64,000 nucleotides of DNA. It comes from Hyphomonadaceae bacterium (GTDB taxonomy: Bacteria; Pseudomonadota; Alphaproteobacteria; Caulobacterales; Hyphomonadaceae). Under the pieces are notes generated by a model that had not been told where the DNA came from, searched no databases, and worked only from the letters and a program-made list of their open reading frames with translations. The stretch covers positions 124,001-188,000 of the forward strand of contig JANQQC010000060.1 in NCBI GenBank assembly GCA_028285145.1. The letters run 5' to 3'. Below, piece after piece: positions 17,131-26,408 of this stretch; the stretch's first letter is position 1, and every line of letters begins with the position of its first letter. Both the position numbers and the translations under genes were made by a program.

Positions 17131-19069
17131 AATCGAATTCGGCAGGATCGCGGATGCCAACCAGCACGCTACCGACCTGTTCGACGTAGGCATCGCTTTC
17201 ATCTACGAAGCCGCCGATATAGGGCAGCAGATCTTCAGCGCGCGGTCGCAGCTCTGCCGCCCGCGAAGTGACACGCGCCTGCCGCAGGCCCTGGAAGTCC
17301 GGGTGGCTGGCATAGAGACTTGCGAGGGAGTTGGCGGCATCAAGGAGCGTTGGATAGCCTCGATCAAGTGACAGACCGAAGAGGGCGTTACGTGAGACCA
17401 TCACCTGGGAGCCGCCCCAGCCGGTCGCGATCGCGGCCTGCGCTGTCGCCAGCCGCGGTGGCACTTCATCGATCCGGTTGAGCAACTCATCAACGGTCTG
17501 GAATGTCAGCCCGTATCGTCGTGCGATTTCCTCCACATCGGCATCCTGCGACAGGCTCAGCGCACGCCCGGCGAGTTGTTGATCACGCAGGGCCGTCAGT
17601 TCAGCGCGGTCCAGCCGGATTTCTGCATTGGATCTCTCAACGACGGCAGTGATTGTTTCGATGAAAAGTGGTTGGCGTTCTTCGGTTGGTAGTTCGTAGA
17701 AGCCTTCCGGAAAACGGGCGGGTGTTTCGAACTCGCTTTCGAGTGCCGCACGAAGGTCCTGCGGCGTGTCTGGTTCGACGAGCATCATATTTGTACTGGG
17801 GGCAAAAGAGACAGCGAACCAGCTTGCGACAGCGACAGTCCCGGTCACGGCTGACAGTCGTGCAATCGTTTCGCCGCGTTCTATGGAACCGTCGCTTTCC
17901 TCAGACAGGCCAAGGGCACGCCCGACAACTGGCGCTGTCCAGCCTTGAATGACCAATGAAAGCAAAACCACCACTGCCGCCGTGCTGAGATAAAGATTGC
18001 CGTTCGCGACTCCAAAAGCCGCCGGGATCAGGCCGAGATAGATTGGTGTGGCACCGCGAAGGCCGACCCAGGCAATGAAACCCATTTCCTTTGGTTGAAA
18101 CCGGAAAGGGAGTAGGGTGACAAACACGGCGATTGGTCTCGCCAGGAAGATCAGCGCAAAGGCGATCCAGAGAGAGGGAATGACCACGCCGGCAAGGTGA
18201 GACGGTGTGATTAGAAGCCCAAGCAGCAGGAAAAGGCCTGTCTGGGCTAGCCAGGCCAGTCCATCGAACAGGGGTCCCGTGCGTTCGGCTTCATATGGAG
18301 CGCGGGTGGCAAATACGAGGCCGGCCAGATAGATGGCGAGAAACCCACTGCCTCCGAGCGTCTCGGCGAGACCAAAGCCGACGAAGCCGACCGAACCGGC
18401 CAGTATTGAGCGCAGTCCGCCGGTCAGATTAGCGCGTCGCAGCAGGAACGGAATCATCCCGCCCGCAACAAGGCCGCAAATCATGCCGATCGAAATCTTC
18501 TGAAAGAACATCACGATCCAGCCGACGGCGGTGACGGATTCGATGGTCAGGGACGTTGCGAGGCCGACCACAAGCATGATTGCGATAGGGTCGTTGTTTC
18601 CCGATTCCACTTCGAGCACCGCGGACACACGCTCCGGCATCTTCAGACCAGTTGCTGCGAGCGCAAAGACGGCGGCGGCATCCGTCGCGCTCACAGTCGC
18701 GCCGATCAGGAGCGCAATCTGCCAATCGACATCGAAGACCCATTTGGCAACCGGTGCCAAAATGAAAGCGGTCAGCAAGGTTCCCGCCACGGCCAGCGTC
18801 AGACCGGGCGGGGCTCCCATTCTAAAGACGGTGTACTTCGTACGAACGCCGCCTTCGAACAGGATGGCCGCAAGTGCGACGGATGCCCAGACGATAATGG
18901 CGGGGGAAGCATCGAGCGCGATGCCGCCAGGACCTTCATTGCCGGCAAGCATGCCGACCAGAAGAAAAACCAGAAGTACAGGCGCATCAATCTTCTGACC
19001 GGCCGCGCCGGCCAGTATGGCACCGGCACAAAGCGCGGCGCTCGCGAGAATGATAAGGCCAATCTCCAT
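17117..19069 (-). CDS. nhaP2: Cation/proton antiporter, CvrA/NhaP2 type
   Basis: This 650-residue inner-membrane protein has about 12 transmembrane segments of the CPA1/NhaP2 type followed by a ~250-residue cytoplasmic tail. The ion-binding motifs are present: SATDAAAVF with Asp130, and ESGNNDP with Asn158-Asp160. The tail (from about residue 395) resembles the regulatory C-terminus of K+/H+ antiporters but no clear TrkA-C/CorC motif could be confirmed by eye. It would exchange K+ or Na+ for H+. The gene is monocistronic by spacing and converges on tetR. Confidence 0.85.
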   Translation of the reverse strand: MEIGLIILASAALCAGAILAGAAGQKIDAPVLLVFLLVGMLAGNEGPGGIALDASPAIIVWASVALAAILFEGGVRTKYTVFRMGAPPGLTLAVAGTLLTAFILAPVAKWVFDVDWQIALLIGATVSATDAAAVFALAATGLKMPERVSAVLEVESGNNDPIAIMLVVGLATSLTIESVTAVGWIVMFFQKISIGMICGLVAGGMIPFLLRRANLTGGLRSILAGSVGFVGFGLAETLGGSGFLAIYLAGLVFATRAPYEAERTGPLFDGLAWLAQTGLFLLLGLLITPSHLAGVVIPSLWIAFALIFLARPIAVFVTLLPFRFQPKEMGFIAWVGLRGATPIYLGLIPAAFGVANGNLYLSTAAVVVLLSLVIQGWTAPVVGRALGLSEESDGSIERGETIARLSAVTGTVAVASWFAVSFAPSTNMMLVEPDTPQDLRAALESEFETPARFPEGFYELPTEERQPLFIETITAVVERSNAEIRLDRAELTALRDQQLAGRALSLSQDADVEEIARRYGLTFQTVDELLNRIDEVPPRLATAQAAIATGWGGSQVMVSRNALFGLSLDRGYPTLLDAANSLASLYASHPDFQGLRQARVTSRAAELRPRAEDLLPYIGGFVDESDAYVEQVGSVLVGIRDPAEFDSTNR

Positions 19070-19155
19070 CCGCCTTGGGTAGGCGGGGGATGGCTACAAT
19101 GAAAGGTGCAAGTGCGGGTAGGTCGCTTGTTTTGGGCGATCTTGCCCAGTAGGCG

Positions 19156-19806
19156 CTAGTTCATCTGCGATGCTGACCGGATATCGGCATTAATCGATGC
19201 AAGCTTGACGCTGACGATGTAGGCCTTGCCGGACTCCATGCCTGCCAGGACCTGACCGGCCTGATCGCTTGGCATGAGTTTGAGGAAGCCGGCAGCGAAA
19301 CCCGGATCCATCTGATCGAAGATCGTTGCCGCTTCGCTCGGCTTCATCGCGCCATACATTTTTGCGAGATGGAGCAGGTCTTCATCAGAGGTTTCGCGCA
19401 TTTGGGCCCACCGCGTTTCAAGTGTTTCGTGCAGCGCTTCCAATTCAGCAGCTTGCCGGTCAAGTTCGAGCTGCCGAGCATCAAGGGCGAGTTTGCGTTC
19501 GCGCTGAGCTTCTTCCTCTTGCTCGAACATCCACTGATCTTCGGCGAGTGCTTCGGCCGCTTCATCCGTGAAGCAGACGCTCTCGAGCGGAATGGTGTTG
19601 CTCTGCGCCTTCGGCGTCACGGAGGATTTGCTCTCGGTTTCTCCGGTGGTGAGAGCGGCCGTCCTGACGGGTGCCGCCTCGGTTGCGGGAGCGGCTGCCT
19701 CTTCGGCCGTTGCGATGTTTGGAATGAAGCGTGTAGCCCCGCCGATCGTAAACAGGACACCAAGTGTAAGGAGAACGTTTGAACTGGTCGAGTTGCCTTT
19801 GATCAT
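19156..19806 (-). CDS. motE: MotE-like flagellar chaperone with MgtE-N-type C-terminus
   Basis: This 216-residue protein has an N-terminal hydrophobic signal/anchor (NVLLTLGVLFTIGG), an Ala-rich linker, a charged coiled coil (residues ~90-140) and a C-terminal MgtE-N-like helical domain (LAKMYGAMKPSEAATIFDQMDPGFAAGFLKLM). This layout matches MotE, described in Sinorhizobium as the periplasmic chaperone for the motility protein MotC. It is last in a minus-strand operon fliL - DUF6468 - motE (4-bp spacing). Confidence 0.75.
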   Translation of the reverse strand: MIKGNSTSSNVLLTLGVLFTIGGATRFIPNIATAEEAAAPATEAAPVRTAALTTGETESKSSVTPKAQSNTIPLESVCFTDEAAEALAEDQWMFEQEEEAQRERKLALDARQLELDRQAAELEALHETLETRWAQMRETSDEDLLHLAKMYGAMKPSEAATIFDQMDPGFAAGFLKLMPSDQAGQVLAGMESGKAYIVSVKLASINADIRSASQMN

Positions 19807-19810
19807 TGTC

Positions 19811-20404
19811 TCATCTCACCTTGAAAATAGGTCGGGGGTCGGACGCACCACTTCTGGCCGCCTCGCGGCCCATGGTTTTTGCCGACTCCGTCAGCGCCTG
19901 CATCTGGCGCATGAGGGCCGTCATTTCGTCCACGCGTTCTCTTGATTGCTCCAAAAGGCCACGAACTGTCGTCGTCAGTTCGGTCTGGGCGTCGGTCGCT
20001 TGATCACGCATCATGCCCGTCATCTCCAGAATGCGTTTCTCGGATTGGTCTTGAACATCGTCGACCAAGCGCGCCATTTCGGCCTGCGCAGTGCTAACTC
20101 GCTGAGAGGATTTTTCCTGTGTCTTTTCCATAGTTTGCGTCAGATTCTTGATCCGCGCGCACATCCGATCAGCTTCATCCAGCAGCGAACTTAGCTGCGT
20201 CGCCATTTCCGATGCTTTTGCACGTGTTTCATCGGTCGTCGTCGACATTGTTGAGATCGACTTGGAGAGCGCCATGATCGTTGCGCCAATACCATCCTTA
20301 GTATCGTGCAAGGCTTTCAACCGGCGGCTGAGGACCAGGCAGTAGAAGCACGCCGCGAACGAAACGAGGAACAGAGCAATATCGATGGGCTGAACGGACA
20401 TCAT
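19811..20404 (-). CDS. DUF6468-type membrane-anchored coiled-coil protein of the flagellar cluster
   Basis: This 197-residue protein has one N-terminal transmembrane segment (IDIALFLVSFAACFYCLVLSRRLKAL) followed by a long coiled-coil region (residues ~35-175) rich in Thr, Glu and Gln. It is immediately adjacent to fliL (20404/20405) and 4 bp from motE. Such proteins recur beside fliL in alphaproteobacterial flagellar loci and are known only as DUF6468. The function is unknown; a stator or basal-body accessory role is inferred from position. Confidence 0.7.
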   Translation of the reverse strand: MMSVQPIDIALFLVSFAACFYCLVLSRRLKALHDTKDGIGATIMALSKSISTMSTTTDETRAKASEMATQLSSLLDEADRMCARIKNLTQTMEKTQEKSSQRVSTAQAEMARLVDDVQDQSEKRILEMTGMMRDQATDAQTELTTTVRGLLEQSRERVDEMTALMRQMQALTESAKTMGREAARSGASDPRPIFKVR

Positions 20405-20920
20405 CTACCTCAATAGAAATTCAGTGATCAGCACGCCGTCTGATCCTGAACTTCCCAATACGAGTTCGGCGCGTCTGCCCAGTTGTTCGCGCATATGAGG
20501 GTAGAAACCGGGGTCTTCGAAGTCTGCAAGCGTGAGAGACCGGAGGTAGTTGTTGAAAGCGTCCATTAAGACCGGTTCGGCCTTCTTGACGTTATCCAGA
20601 CTGTCCTTTGGGGCGACAACCGAAATGGACATCTTCAGGTATCGCGTGGCGGGGGCCTGACCAACCGTAATCAGGATCTCGGGAAGCTCCTGATAAGCCA
20701 TATCTTCCTTGATGGATGAGGGAATGGAAACCGTGGCGACTTCGCCGGGCACGCATGCCTCAATCGGGGCGGAGGGAGCGGACGGTGTCAACAAATAGAC
20801 CATTCCGAAGGCGCTACCGGCACAGCCCAGCGCCAGCATGATCATCCCGATCACTCCACCGCCCGATTTCGCAGCGGGCGGCTCGTCGTTTGTTTCTTCG
20901 GTGTCGGCGGCCTCAGCCAT
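20405..20920 (-). CDS. fliL: Flagellar basal body-associated protein FliL
   Basis: This 171-residue protein has a short cytoplasmic tail, one transmembrane helix (GVIGMIMLALGCAGSAFGMVYLL, shown here only as a landmark at ~25-47) and a periplasmic stomatin-like FliL domain with the typical tail (RRAELVLGSSGSDGVLITEFLLR region). FliL associates with the stator ring and supports torque. It is the first gene of the fliL-DUF6468-motE operon and diverges from fliF. A second FliL homologue lies at 37412-37969. Confidence 0.85.
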   Translation of the reverse strand: MAEAADTEETNDEPPAAKSGGGVIGMIMLALGCAGSAFGMVYLLTPSAPSAPIEACVPGEVATVSIPSSIKEDMAYQELPEILITVGQAPATRYLKMSISVVAPKDSLDNVKKAEPVLMDAFNNYLRSLTLADFEDPGFYPHMREQLGRRAELVLGSSGSDGVLITEFLLR

Positions 20921-20972
20921 TCATACCCCTCGCCGAAACTGTATCAGCCTAACTGCGAGTACCCACGCGCGG

Positions 20973-21009
20973 TAAAGGGAAAGTTAACGTTTTGAGAGCT
21001 TTCGTTAAC
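20973..21009. promoter_or_regulatory. fliL-fliF divergent control region: CtrA-like box and inverted repeat
   Basis: TAAA-N7-TTAA at 20973-20987 is one mismatch from the CtrA consensus. Overlapping it is an inverted repeat GTTAACG (20983-20989) / CGTTAAC (21003-21009). Its two TTAA cores are 21 bp apart, two helical turns, which would suit a dimer pair. The region lies between the divergent fliL and fliF genes. Confidence 0.4.
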
Positions 21010-21057
21010 CTAACGAGTGCTGATGATTCCTAACGACATCCCGGGGAGGCTGTTCAT

Positions 21058-22569
21058 TTGCTTGATACGTTGAAGTCGCTTTCCCTACCGCGCCAGCTCA
21101 CACTGGCGGCAGCTCTGATGGGTGTCATTTTCGCAATGACGTTCATGGTCCGGGGCGTCACGCAGTCACCAATGGCGTTGTTGTATTCCGGCCTCGATGC
21201 CAGCCATGCCGGCGAGATTGTCGAGGAACTCAATCAGCGCGGCGTTGAGTATGAGATTCGCGGAGCAGCGATCTTCATTCCCGAACGCGATCGAGATGCT
21301 GTTCGCTTTGCACTGGCTAAGGACGGTCTGCCGCGACAGGCCGTTCAGGGTTACGAGCTGCTGGATGACGTGAACGGCTTTTCGGTCACTTCCGAGATGT
21401 ACAACGCCACCTATTGGCGGGCTAAGGAAGGTGAACTGACGCGGACCATTTTGGCCATCCCCGGTGTTTCGTCCGCACGCGTGCACATCGGAGCGTCGCT
21501 GCGCTCGGGCTTCTCCCGTGCTCAGTCGTCTCCAACCGCGTCTGTGACGGTCGCGACCTCCAGCACGATGAGCAAGAGCCAGGCTGAGGCGATCCAATAT
21601 CTTGTTGCGCTGGCCGTGCCGGGTCTCAGCCCTGAAGAAGTTGCCGTCATCGATGCAGCGGCTGGTGTTATTGCTGGTCCAGGTCTCGGCGATGTCGAAG
21701 CACCCGCAGTGATTGCGGAGACGCAGTCTGGAGCGCTGGAGCAGAAGATCCTCCGCCTTCTTGATGCCCGCGTTGGACCGGGCAATGCGCGTGTATCGGT
21801 GTCCGTGGATGTGAGCCGTGAACGCCAGCGCGTCTCCGCTGTAACTTTCGACCCGGAGTCACGGGTCATTCGAAACCGGACGACCACCGATACGAGCGAA
21901 ACAAGCACTGGTGGCGGCACAGCTGGACTAACGGTCGCCAGTAATCTTCCGCAGGATGCGCAGGGCGCGGGCGGCGACACCAGTTCAACAGAAAACTCGA
22001 CCGAAAGCGTATCCTATGAGGTCAATGAGACACGGACTGAAACCGAGCGGCTTCCTGGAGAAATCGAGCGCATTTCTGTTGCGGTCTTGCTGAATGATCA
22101 GGCGCTGGGGATTGATCCGGCGGCCGATGCAGGTGCTGTCGCGCAGATCGCTGACGAGTTTCAGCAGCTGGTGGCCTCTGCCGCAGGACTGGATCTGTCG
22201 CGAGGCGATTCACTTACCGTAGAGTTGATGCCGTTTCAGACACCGGCTCTGGAAGAGCTGACCGACGCACCGGGATTGTTTGAGCAATTAATGCAGCGCT
22301 ACTTCTGGTCGGCGCTTCAGGCCGGCCTTCTTGGACTTGTTGTGATCATTCTTGGTGTTGGCGTCGTGCGGCCCCTGCTGCGCCCTAGTCAGGGTGGTGA
22401 CGCAGGTGCTGTCGGCGAGCGCACGGCTCTGCTGGCGCAGGAAGGCGGCACTCAGAAGCAGGATCCGTTCAACTATCTCCAGGATTACGCTCGCGAGCGT
22501 CAGGATGAGACCGTCGCCCTACTGCAGGAGTGGTTAGACGAAGATGGAAAGGTCCTGACCAATGAGTAG
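21058..22569 (+). CDS. fliF: Flagellar M-ring protein FliF
   Basis: This 503-residue MS-ring protein starts at a TTG preceded by GGGGAGG at the right distance. TM1 is near residues 15-35, followed by the YscJ-like ring-building domains (LYSGLDASHAGEIVEELNQRG; ARVHIG), a Ser/Thr-rich loop (~290-330) and TM2 (~425-445). The C-terminus (QDETVALLQEWLDEDG) is the FliG-binding tail. It is slightly shorter than the usual 530-560. It heads fliF-fliH-fliN-fliP-fliG, overlapping fliH by 8 bp. Confidence 0.95.
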   Translation: MLDTLKSLSLPRQLTLAAALMGVIFAMTFMVRGVTQSPMALLYSGLDASHAGEIVEELNQRGVEYEIRGAAIFIPERDRDAVRFALAKDGLPRQAVQGYELLDDVNGFSVTSEMYNATYWRAKEGELTRTILAIPGVSSARVHIGASLRSGFSRAQSSPTASVTVATSSTMSKSQAEAIQYLVALAVPGLSPEEVAVIDAAAGVIAGPGLGDVEAPAVIAETQSGALEQKILRLLDARVGPGNARVSVSVDVSRERQRVSAVTFDPESRVIRNRTTTDTSETSTGGGTAGLTVASNLPQDAQGAGGDTSSTENSTESVSYEVNETRTETERLPGEIERISVAVLLNDQALGIDPAADAGAVAQIADEFQQLVASAAGLDLSRGDSLTVELMPFQTPALEELTDAPGLFEQLMQRYFWSALQAGLLGLVVIILGVGVVRPLLRPSQGGDAGAVGERTALLAQEGGTQKQDPFNYLQDYARERQDETVALLQEWLDEDGKVLTNE

Positions 22570-23092
22570 CGCCGTTTTTGCCAAGCTGCCGCGTTTCGAT
22601 ACTGATCAGCCATCTACGCCGGCGCACGTTTCGCTCGTTTCCGATTCTGACGGGGAGGCTACTCCAGTTCGCCCAGACATGTCGGCGATCAATGCCGCTG
22701 TTGCTGCTCTCCAAAACGCCACGCAGGGTATCGAAGATCAGATGCGGGAAAAGATTGTGGAGGGGGTGCAGTCGCTCGCCAGCAAGCTCTTCCCTCAACT
22801 GTCGAATCTCTTCCTCGCGGAAGAGATTGGTCAGCATCTGCCAGCGCTGGCCCCGGCTTCCGCGCCAAACATCGAGATCCGTGCAGAACCTGATCTGGTT
22901 GAAGGTATTCGCGAAGCAGTAGAACGTAATGAAGCTTTGGCCTCTCGATGTACGTTTCTTCCAATCAATTCGACTGAGGACTGCAGTGTACATGTGACCT
23001 GGGAGTCCGGCGGTGCGACGTTCGATTTCGATGGGCTGTTAGATGCGTGTCTTACCCGTATGGGTTCGGCACCACTCGATAAGGGAATTTAG
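22562..23092 (+). CDS. fliH: Flagellar export ATPase stator FliH (FlbE-like)
   Basis: This 176-residue protein is in the position of Caulobacter flbE/fliH, between fliF and fliN. A central helical region (IEDQMREKIVEGVQSLASKLFP) is followed by a FliH/V-type-ATPase-E-like alpha/beta domain ending in a short beta region (VTWESGGATFDFDGLL). FliH holds FliI at the export gate and links it to FliN. Sequence conservation is low, so the call rests on layout and position. Confidence 0.7.
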   Translation: MSSAVFAKLPRFDTDQPSTPAHVSLVSDSDGEATPVRPDMSAINAAVAALQNATQGIEDQMREKIVEGVQSLASKLFPQLSNLFLAEEIGQHLPALAPASAPNIEIRAEPDLVEGIREAVERNEALASRCTFLPINSTEDCSVHVTWESGGATFDFDGLLDACLTRMGSAPLDKGI

Positions 23093-23096
23093 GACT

Positions 23097-23420
23097 ATGG
23101 CTGAGGCCGAGCAGGAATCCTGGGAACTTGAAGGCGCGGATCAAGGCGTTGACTCCGATGCGAATAAGTACCGCCGATCCATCTATAGCGTCCCTGTCAC
23201 TGTGACGGTTTCAATCGGTCAGATGCGGCTGAGTGTTTCTGAGGTTCTGGGCCTCGAGGCGGAATCGGTTGTGCCGCTTTCGTCCCGCATAGATGATCCA
23301 GTTGACCTTACTGTCGACAACAAAGTGATTGCCAAAGGTGAACTCATCGAGACGGGGGCGGGCGGCCTTGCCGTTCGTCTTACCGAGATCATGGAACAAT
23401 CTGGTGATGACGCCCAGTAA
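23097..23420 (+). CDS. fliN: Flagellar motor switch protein FliN
   Basis: This 107-residue C-ring protein has one SpoA domain: VPVTVTVSIGQMRLSVSEVLGLEAESVVPL, then DNKVIAKGEL and VRLTEIM. The frame is open upstream to 23043, but the ATG at 23097 is 4 bp after the fliH stop and gives the normal FliN length. The 3' end overlaps fliP by 14 bp. Confidence 0.92.
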   Translation: MAEAEQESWELEGADQGVDSDANKYRRSIYSVPVTVTVSIGQMRLSVSEVLGLEAESVVPLSSRIDDPVDLTVDNKVIAKGELIETGAGGLAVRLTEIMEQSGDDAQ

Positions 23421-24189
23421 TGCACTCCGTTCGCCCTGGCGGCTAATCGTGCTGACAGTGATTATGGCGGCCGTTTTCGGGCCGCCCGCACTGGCGCAGT
23501 CTGCCCCAGCCGAACCGCTTCCTGTTCTCAACGACCTTCTTAACGACTCCGTAGAAGGCGGGTTGAGCCGATCGGTCATCCAGCTCTTCCTTGTTGTGTC
23601 GGTTCTAAGTCTGGCACCAGGCATCGCCATGATGGTCACGTGTTTGCCGTTCATGGTGATCGTGTTCTCCTTCATGCGGCAGGCGCTAGGTGTTCAGCAG
23701 GCTCCGCCGAACATGATGATCATGGCGCTGGCCATGTTCCTGACTTTCTTCGTCATGGAGCCGGTTTTCATGGACGCGTGGACTAACGGAATCACGCCTT
23801 ACATGGACGGAACAATCGACGAAGAGCAGGCTTGGGCGCTGACCACTGAACCTTTTCGGGCCTTCATGATGATGCGGACCGATCCTGAAGCCCTGGCGAC
23901 GCTCAGCGATGCTTTAAATCGGCCCGTACCTGAAGGTGAAGAACCATCATTCGCGCTACTGTCGACCGCTTTCATGCTGTCGGAAATCAAGCAGGCATTT
24001 CAGATCGGGTTTGTTGTGTTTCTTCCGTTTGTCGTGATCGACCTGGTCGTCGCCTCCGTGCTCATGGCGGTCGGTATGATGATGGTGCCGCCAACGGTTG
24101 TGTCACTGCCGTTCAAGCTTGGCTTCTTCGTTCTTGCGGACGGCTGGCTGAAAATCACAGAGGCAGTTCTTAGAGGGTATGCAGGATGA
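23407..24189 (+). CDS. fliP: Flagellar export gate protein FliP
   Basis: This 260-residue protein has an N-terminal signal peptide (LIVLTVIMAAVFGPPALAQ), the FliP core (MMVTCLPFMVIVFSFMRQALG, landmark only; PPNMMIMALAMFLTFFVM), a periplasmic loop and the conserved end (AFQIGFVVFLPFVVIDLVVAS; MMMVPP). FliP forms the export-gate pore with FliQ and FliR. The ATG at 23407 is chosen over the longer frame because it directly precedes the signal peptide and overlaps the fliN stop. fliQ and fliR lie 22 kb away in another operon, and no fliO was seen. Confidence 0.93.
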   Translation: MTPSNALRSPWRLIVLTVIMAAVFGPPALAQSAPAEPLPVLNDLLNDSVEGGLSRSVIQLFLVVSVLSLAPGIAMMVTCLPFMVIVFSFMRQALGVQQAPPNMMIMALAMFLTFFVMEPVFMDAWTNGITPYMDGTIDEEQAWALTTEPFRAFMMMRTDPEALATLSDALNRPVPEGEEPSFALLSTAFMLSEIKQAFQIGFVVFLPFVVIDLVVASVLMAVGMMMVPPTVVSLPFKLGFFVLADGWLKITEAVLRGYAG

Positions 24190-25277
24190 CGAAGAACTTG
24201 CTTGAACGCGCTGAGCGACCGTCGGGACTGACAGGGATTACTTCCAGCCAGCGGGCGGCCGTGGTGATTGCAATGCTGGGAGAGGCCGCAGCTAAGCCGA
24301 TCGTTGATCGCCTTGACGACACCGCGCTGGCAAAGATCGCGCAGGCCCTTGAAAGCATCTCGTTTCTGGATCATGCGGAGCTTGCCGAGATCGTGATCGA
24401 TTTCATCATTCACCTTCGCAAGTCCGAGGGAGCGTTGCGTGGCGGTCCAACACGATCGCGCGAAATCATCTCTGGTGTCCTCGAACCGGGCCGCTTGAAC
24501 ATGCTCTTCGGTGGACCAGAGGAGGAGGAGGCGGAGGAGGCCGAAGCGCCGACGCAGAACGATGTCTGGTCAAGAGTTCAGGACAAAGATCCGGAACAGC
24601 TTGCGACCTATCTGTCTGGCCTCTCGCCGAACCTGATTTCAATCATTCTTCGTAAGCTTGATGTGTCAGTGTCGTCGGACGTCCTTTGCTTCATGGAGGA
24701 TGAAAAGGTTCGTCCAACGCTTGGATATCTGGTGAACCCCGACGAAACTGATCAGGCGATCAATTCGGTCGTCGAACGCATGATCGAGATGGAATTCCTG
24801 AATGCTGAGCAGGAAGCGTCCGAGGAGGACGCTGAACATCTAGAATCAGTGGGCGAGTTACTTAGCTTACTGCCGAGCGAGAAGCGGAACGGGCTGGTCG
24901 ACTTCCTGAAGACCGAACACGAAGGAAAGATGGAGGGCATTCAGCAGTCTATGTTCACGATTGAAGGCCTGCCTGAGTTGCTTCCTCGGGTCTCTGTCCC
25001 TGTGGTCTTCCGGGAGATCGAGGGGCCTGACATGCTGAAAGTGTTGACGAGCCTGACCGGCGAGCAAAAGGGCGTGTCGGACTATCTACTGGACAATATC
25101 TCTTCGCGAATGGCGGATCAGATCCGCGATGATTTGTCTGATGCGGAAGCCCCTGCGCAAGACGAAGTCGACGGCATTCACCGCGACTTCCTGTCGAAGC
25201 TGATGTCGTTGAAGCGCCGCGGGCTGATCACGATAGAGAAGCCCTCTGCGGACGCCGAAGCTTCCACCGCAGCATAG
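24186..25277 (+). CDS. fliG: Flagellar motor switch protein FliG
   Basis: This 363-residue rotor protein has FliG N domain (~18-110), an acidic linker (PEEEEAEEAEAP), a middle domain (~125-215) and a C-terminal torque domain (~235-345, DYLLDNISSRMADQIRDDL). The middle-domain EHPQT motif that contacts FliM reads KDPEQ here. The gene overlaps the fliP stop by 4 bp and ends the fliF operon, converging on flgI. Confidence 0.9.
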   Translation: MTKNLLERAERPSGLTGITSSQRAAVVIAMLGEAAAKPIVDRLDDTALAKIAQALESISFLDHAELAEIVIDFIIHLRKSEGALRGGPTRSREIISGVLEPGRLNMLFGGPEEEEAEEAEAPTQNDVWSRVQDKDPEQLATYLSGLSPNLISIILRKLDVSVSSDVLCFMEDEKVRPTLGYLVNPDETDQAINSVVERMIEMEFLNAEQEASEEDAEHLESVGELLSLLPSEKRNGLVDFLKTEHEGKMEGIQQSMFTIEGLPELLPRVSVPVVFREIEGPDMLKVLTSLTGEQKGVSDYLLDNISSRMADQIRDDLSDAEAPAQDEVDGIHRDFLSKLMSLKRRGLITIEKPSADAEASTAA

Positions 25278-25291
25278 CAATTTACCGAAGA

Positions 25292-26404
25292 CTATCGGAT
25301 TACGAGTTCTGCGTGGATCGCCCCGGCCGCGCTCATTGACCGGATAATATCGGCCATCTCCTGAGGCGTTACACCAAGCGCGTTCAAACCAGCGATGAGC
25401 TGTGAAAGCGTCGTATTCGATTCCAGAAGCGCGATACTGTTGTCACCAGTCTGACCGATCTGTATCTCAGATCGTGGGAGCACGATGGTTTCGCCTGCCG
25501 CGAATGGATTTGGCTGCGAGACAACGGGTGATTCTGTGATCTTTATCGAGATGTTTCCCTGCGCGATGGCGACTTTCGAGATCGTAACATCTTCGCCGAG
25601 CACGATAGTGCCGGACTTTTCGTCGATCACAATCCGGGCGGGGGAGGCGACTTCAACCGGCAGGTTTTCGATCTGAGCTAGTACACGCGCCGGCGATCCA
25701 GCGAGCGGACTCAGATCGAGGTCGATAGTGCCGGGATCGCGCATAGTGGCGACACGCCCCCCGAAGCCGGCATTGATCGTGTCCTCAATGCGAGCAGCAG
25801 TTGTGAAATCGGGGCTTCGGAGCGCAAGAACAACGTTATGGCGCTGATTGAAATCGAAATCGATTTCTTGCTCGATGCTCGCGCCCTCCGGGATCGCACC
25901 TGTTGTGGGTGTGCCTCTGGTCTCTCTGGCACCTTGAGCCTGAACGTCAATTCCGCTGACAATGACGCTGCCCTGGGCGACAGCATAGACCTGATTATCA
26001 GCCGCTTTGAGTGGCGTCAGAATGAGTGTGCCGCCTTCCAGGCTTTCAGCATCGCCAATTGATGCAACAGAGACATCGATTTTGGATCCGTTGCGTGCGA
26101 AGGCGGGCAGGGTCGCGGTCACCAAAACGGCGGCCACGTTGTCTGGTCGAATGTCTTCACCCTGCACATTGACGCCGAGCCGCTCTAGCATGTGCGAAAG
26201 CGTGTCTTCGGTGAAGGGCGAATTGCGGACTGAGTCGCCTGTGCCGTTCAGGCCGACGACAATGCCGTAGCCCACCAGATCATTCTGGCGCACGCCTTCG
26301 ACATCCACCACATCGCGGATGCGAGTTTCGGCCATACTTGCCGCCGGAAAGATAAAGGACAGGGCAAGAAAGGCTGCTGCGGCAACACATTTAATGCGGC
26401 TCAT
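25292..26404 (-). CDS. flgI: Flagellar P-ring protein FlgI
   Basis: This 370-residue periplasmic protein has a Sec signal (cleavage near AASMA|ET) and the conserved FlgI opening (RIRDVVDVEGVRQNDLVGYG), GTGDS and the C-terminal LNALGVTPQEMADIIRSM. It forms the P-ring around the rod in the peptidoglycan layer. It is the last gene of a minus-strand run flgE-flgK-flgL-flgI, 4 bp after the flgL stop. Confidence 0.95.
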   Translation of the reverse strand: MSRIKCVAAAAFLALSFIFPAASMAETRIRDVVDVEGVRQNDLVGYGIVVGLNGTGDSVRNSPFTEDTLSHMLERLGVNVQGEDIRPDNVAAVLVTATLPAFARNGSKIDVSVASIGDAESLEGGTLILTPLKAADNQVYAVAQGSVIVSGIDVQAQGARETRGTPTTGAIPEGASIEQEIDFDFNQRHNVVLALRSPDFTTAARIEDTINAGFGGRVATMRDPGTIDLDLSPLAGSPARVLAQIENLPVEVASPARIVIDEKSGTIVLGEDVTISKVAIAQGNISIKITESPVVSQPNPFAAGETIVLPRSEIQIGQTGDNSIALLESNTTLSQLIAGLNALGVTPQEMADIIRSMSAAGAIHAELVIR

Positions 26405-26408
26405 GACG

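Noticed and set aside
19128..19146. A short TGGGC/GCCCA hairpin after motE
   Set aside because: A five-pair stem followed by only four A/T bases on the transcribed strand is too weak to call as a terminator.
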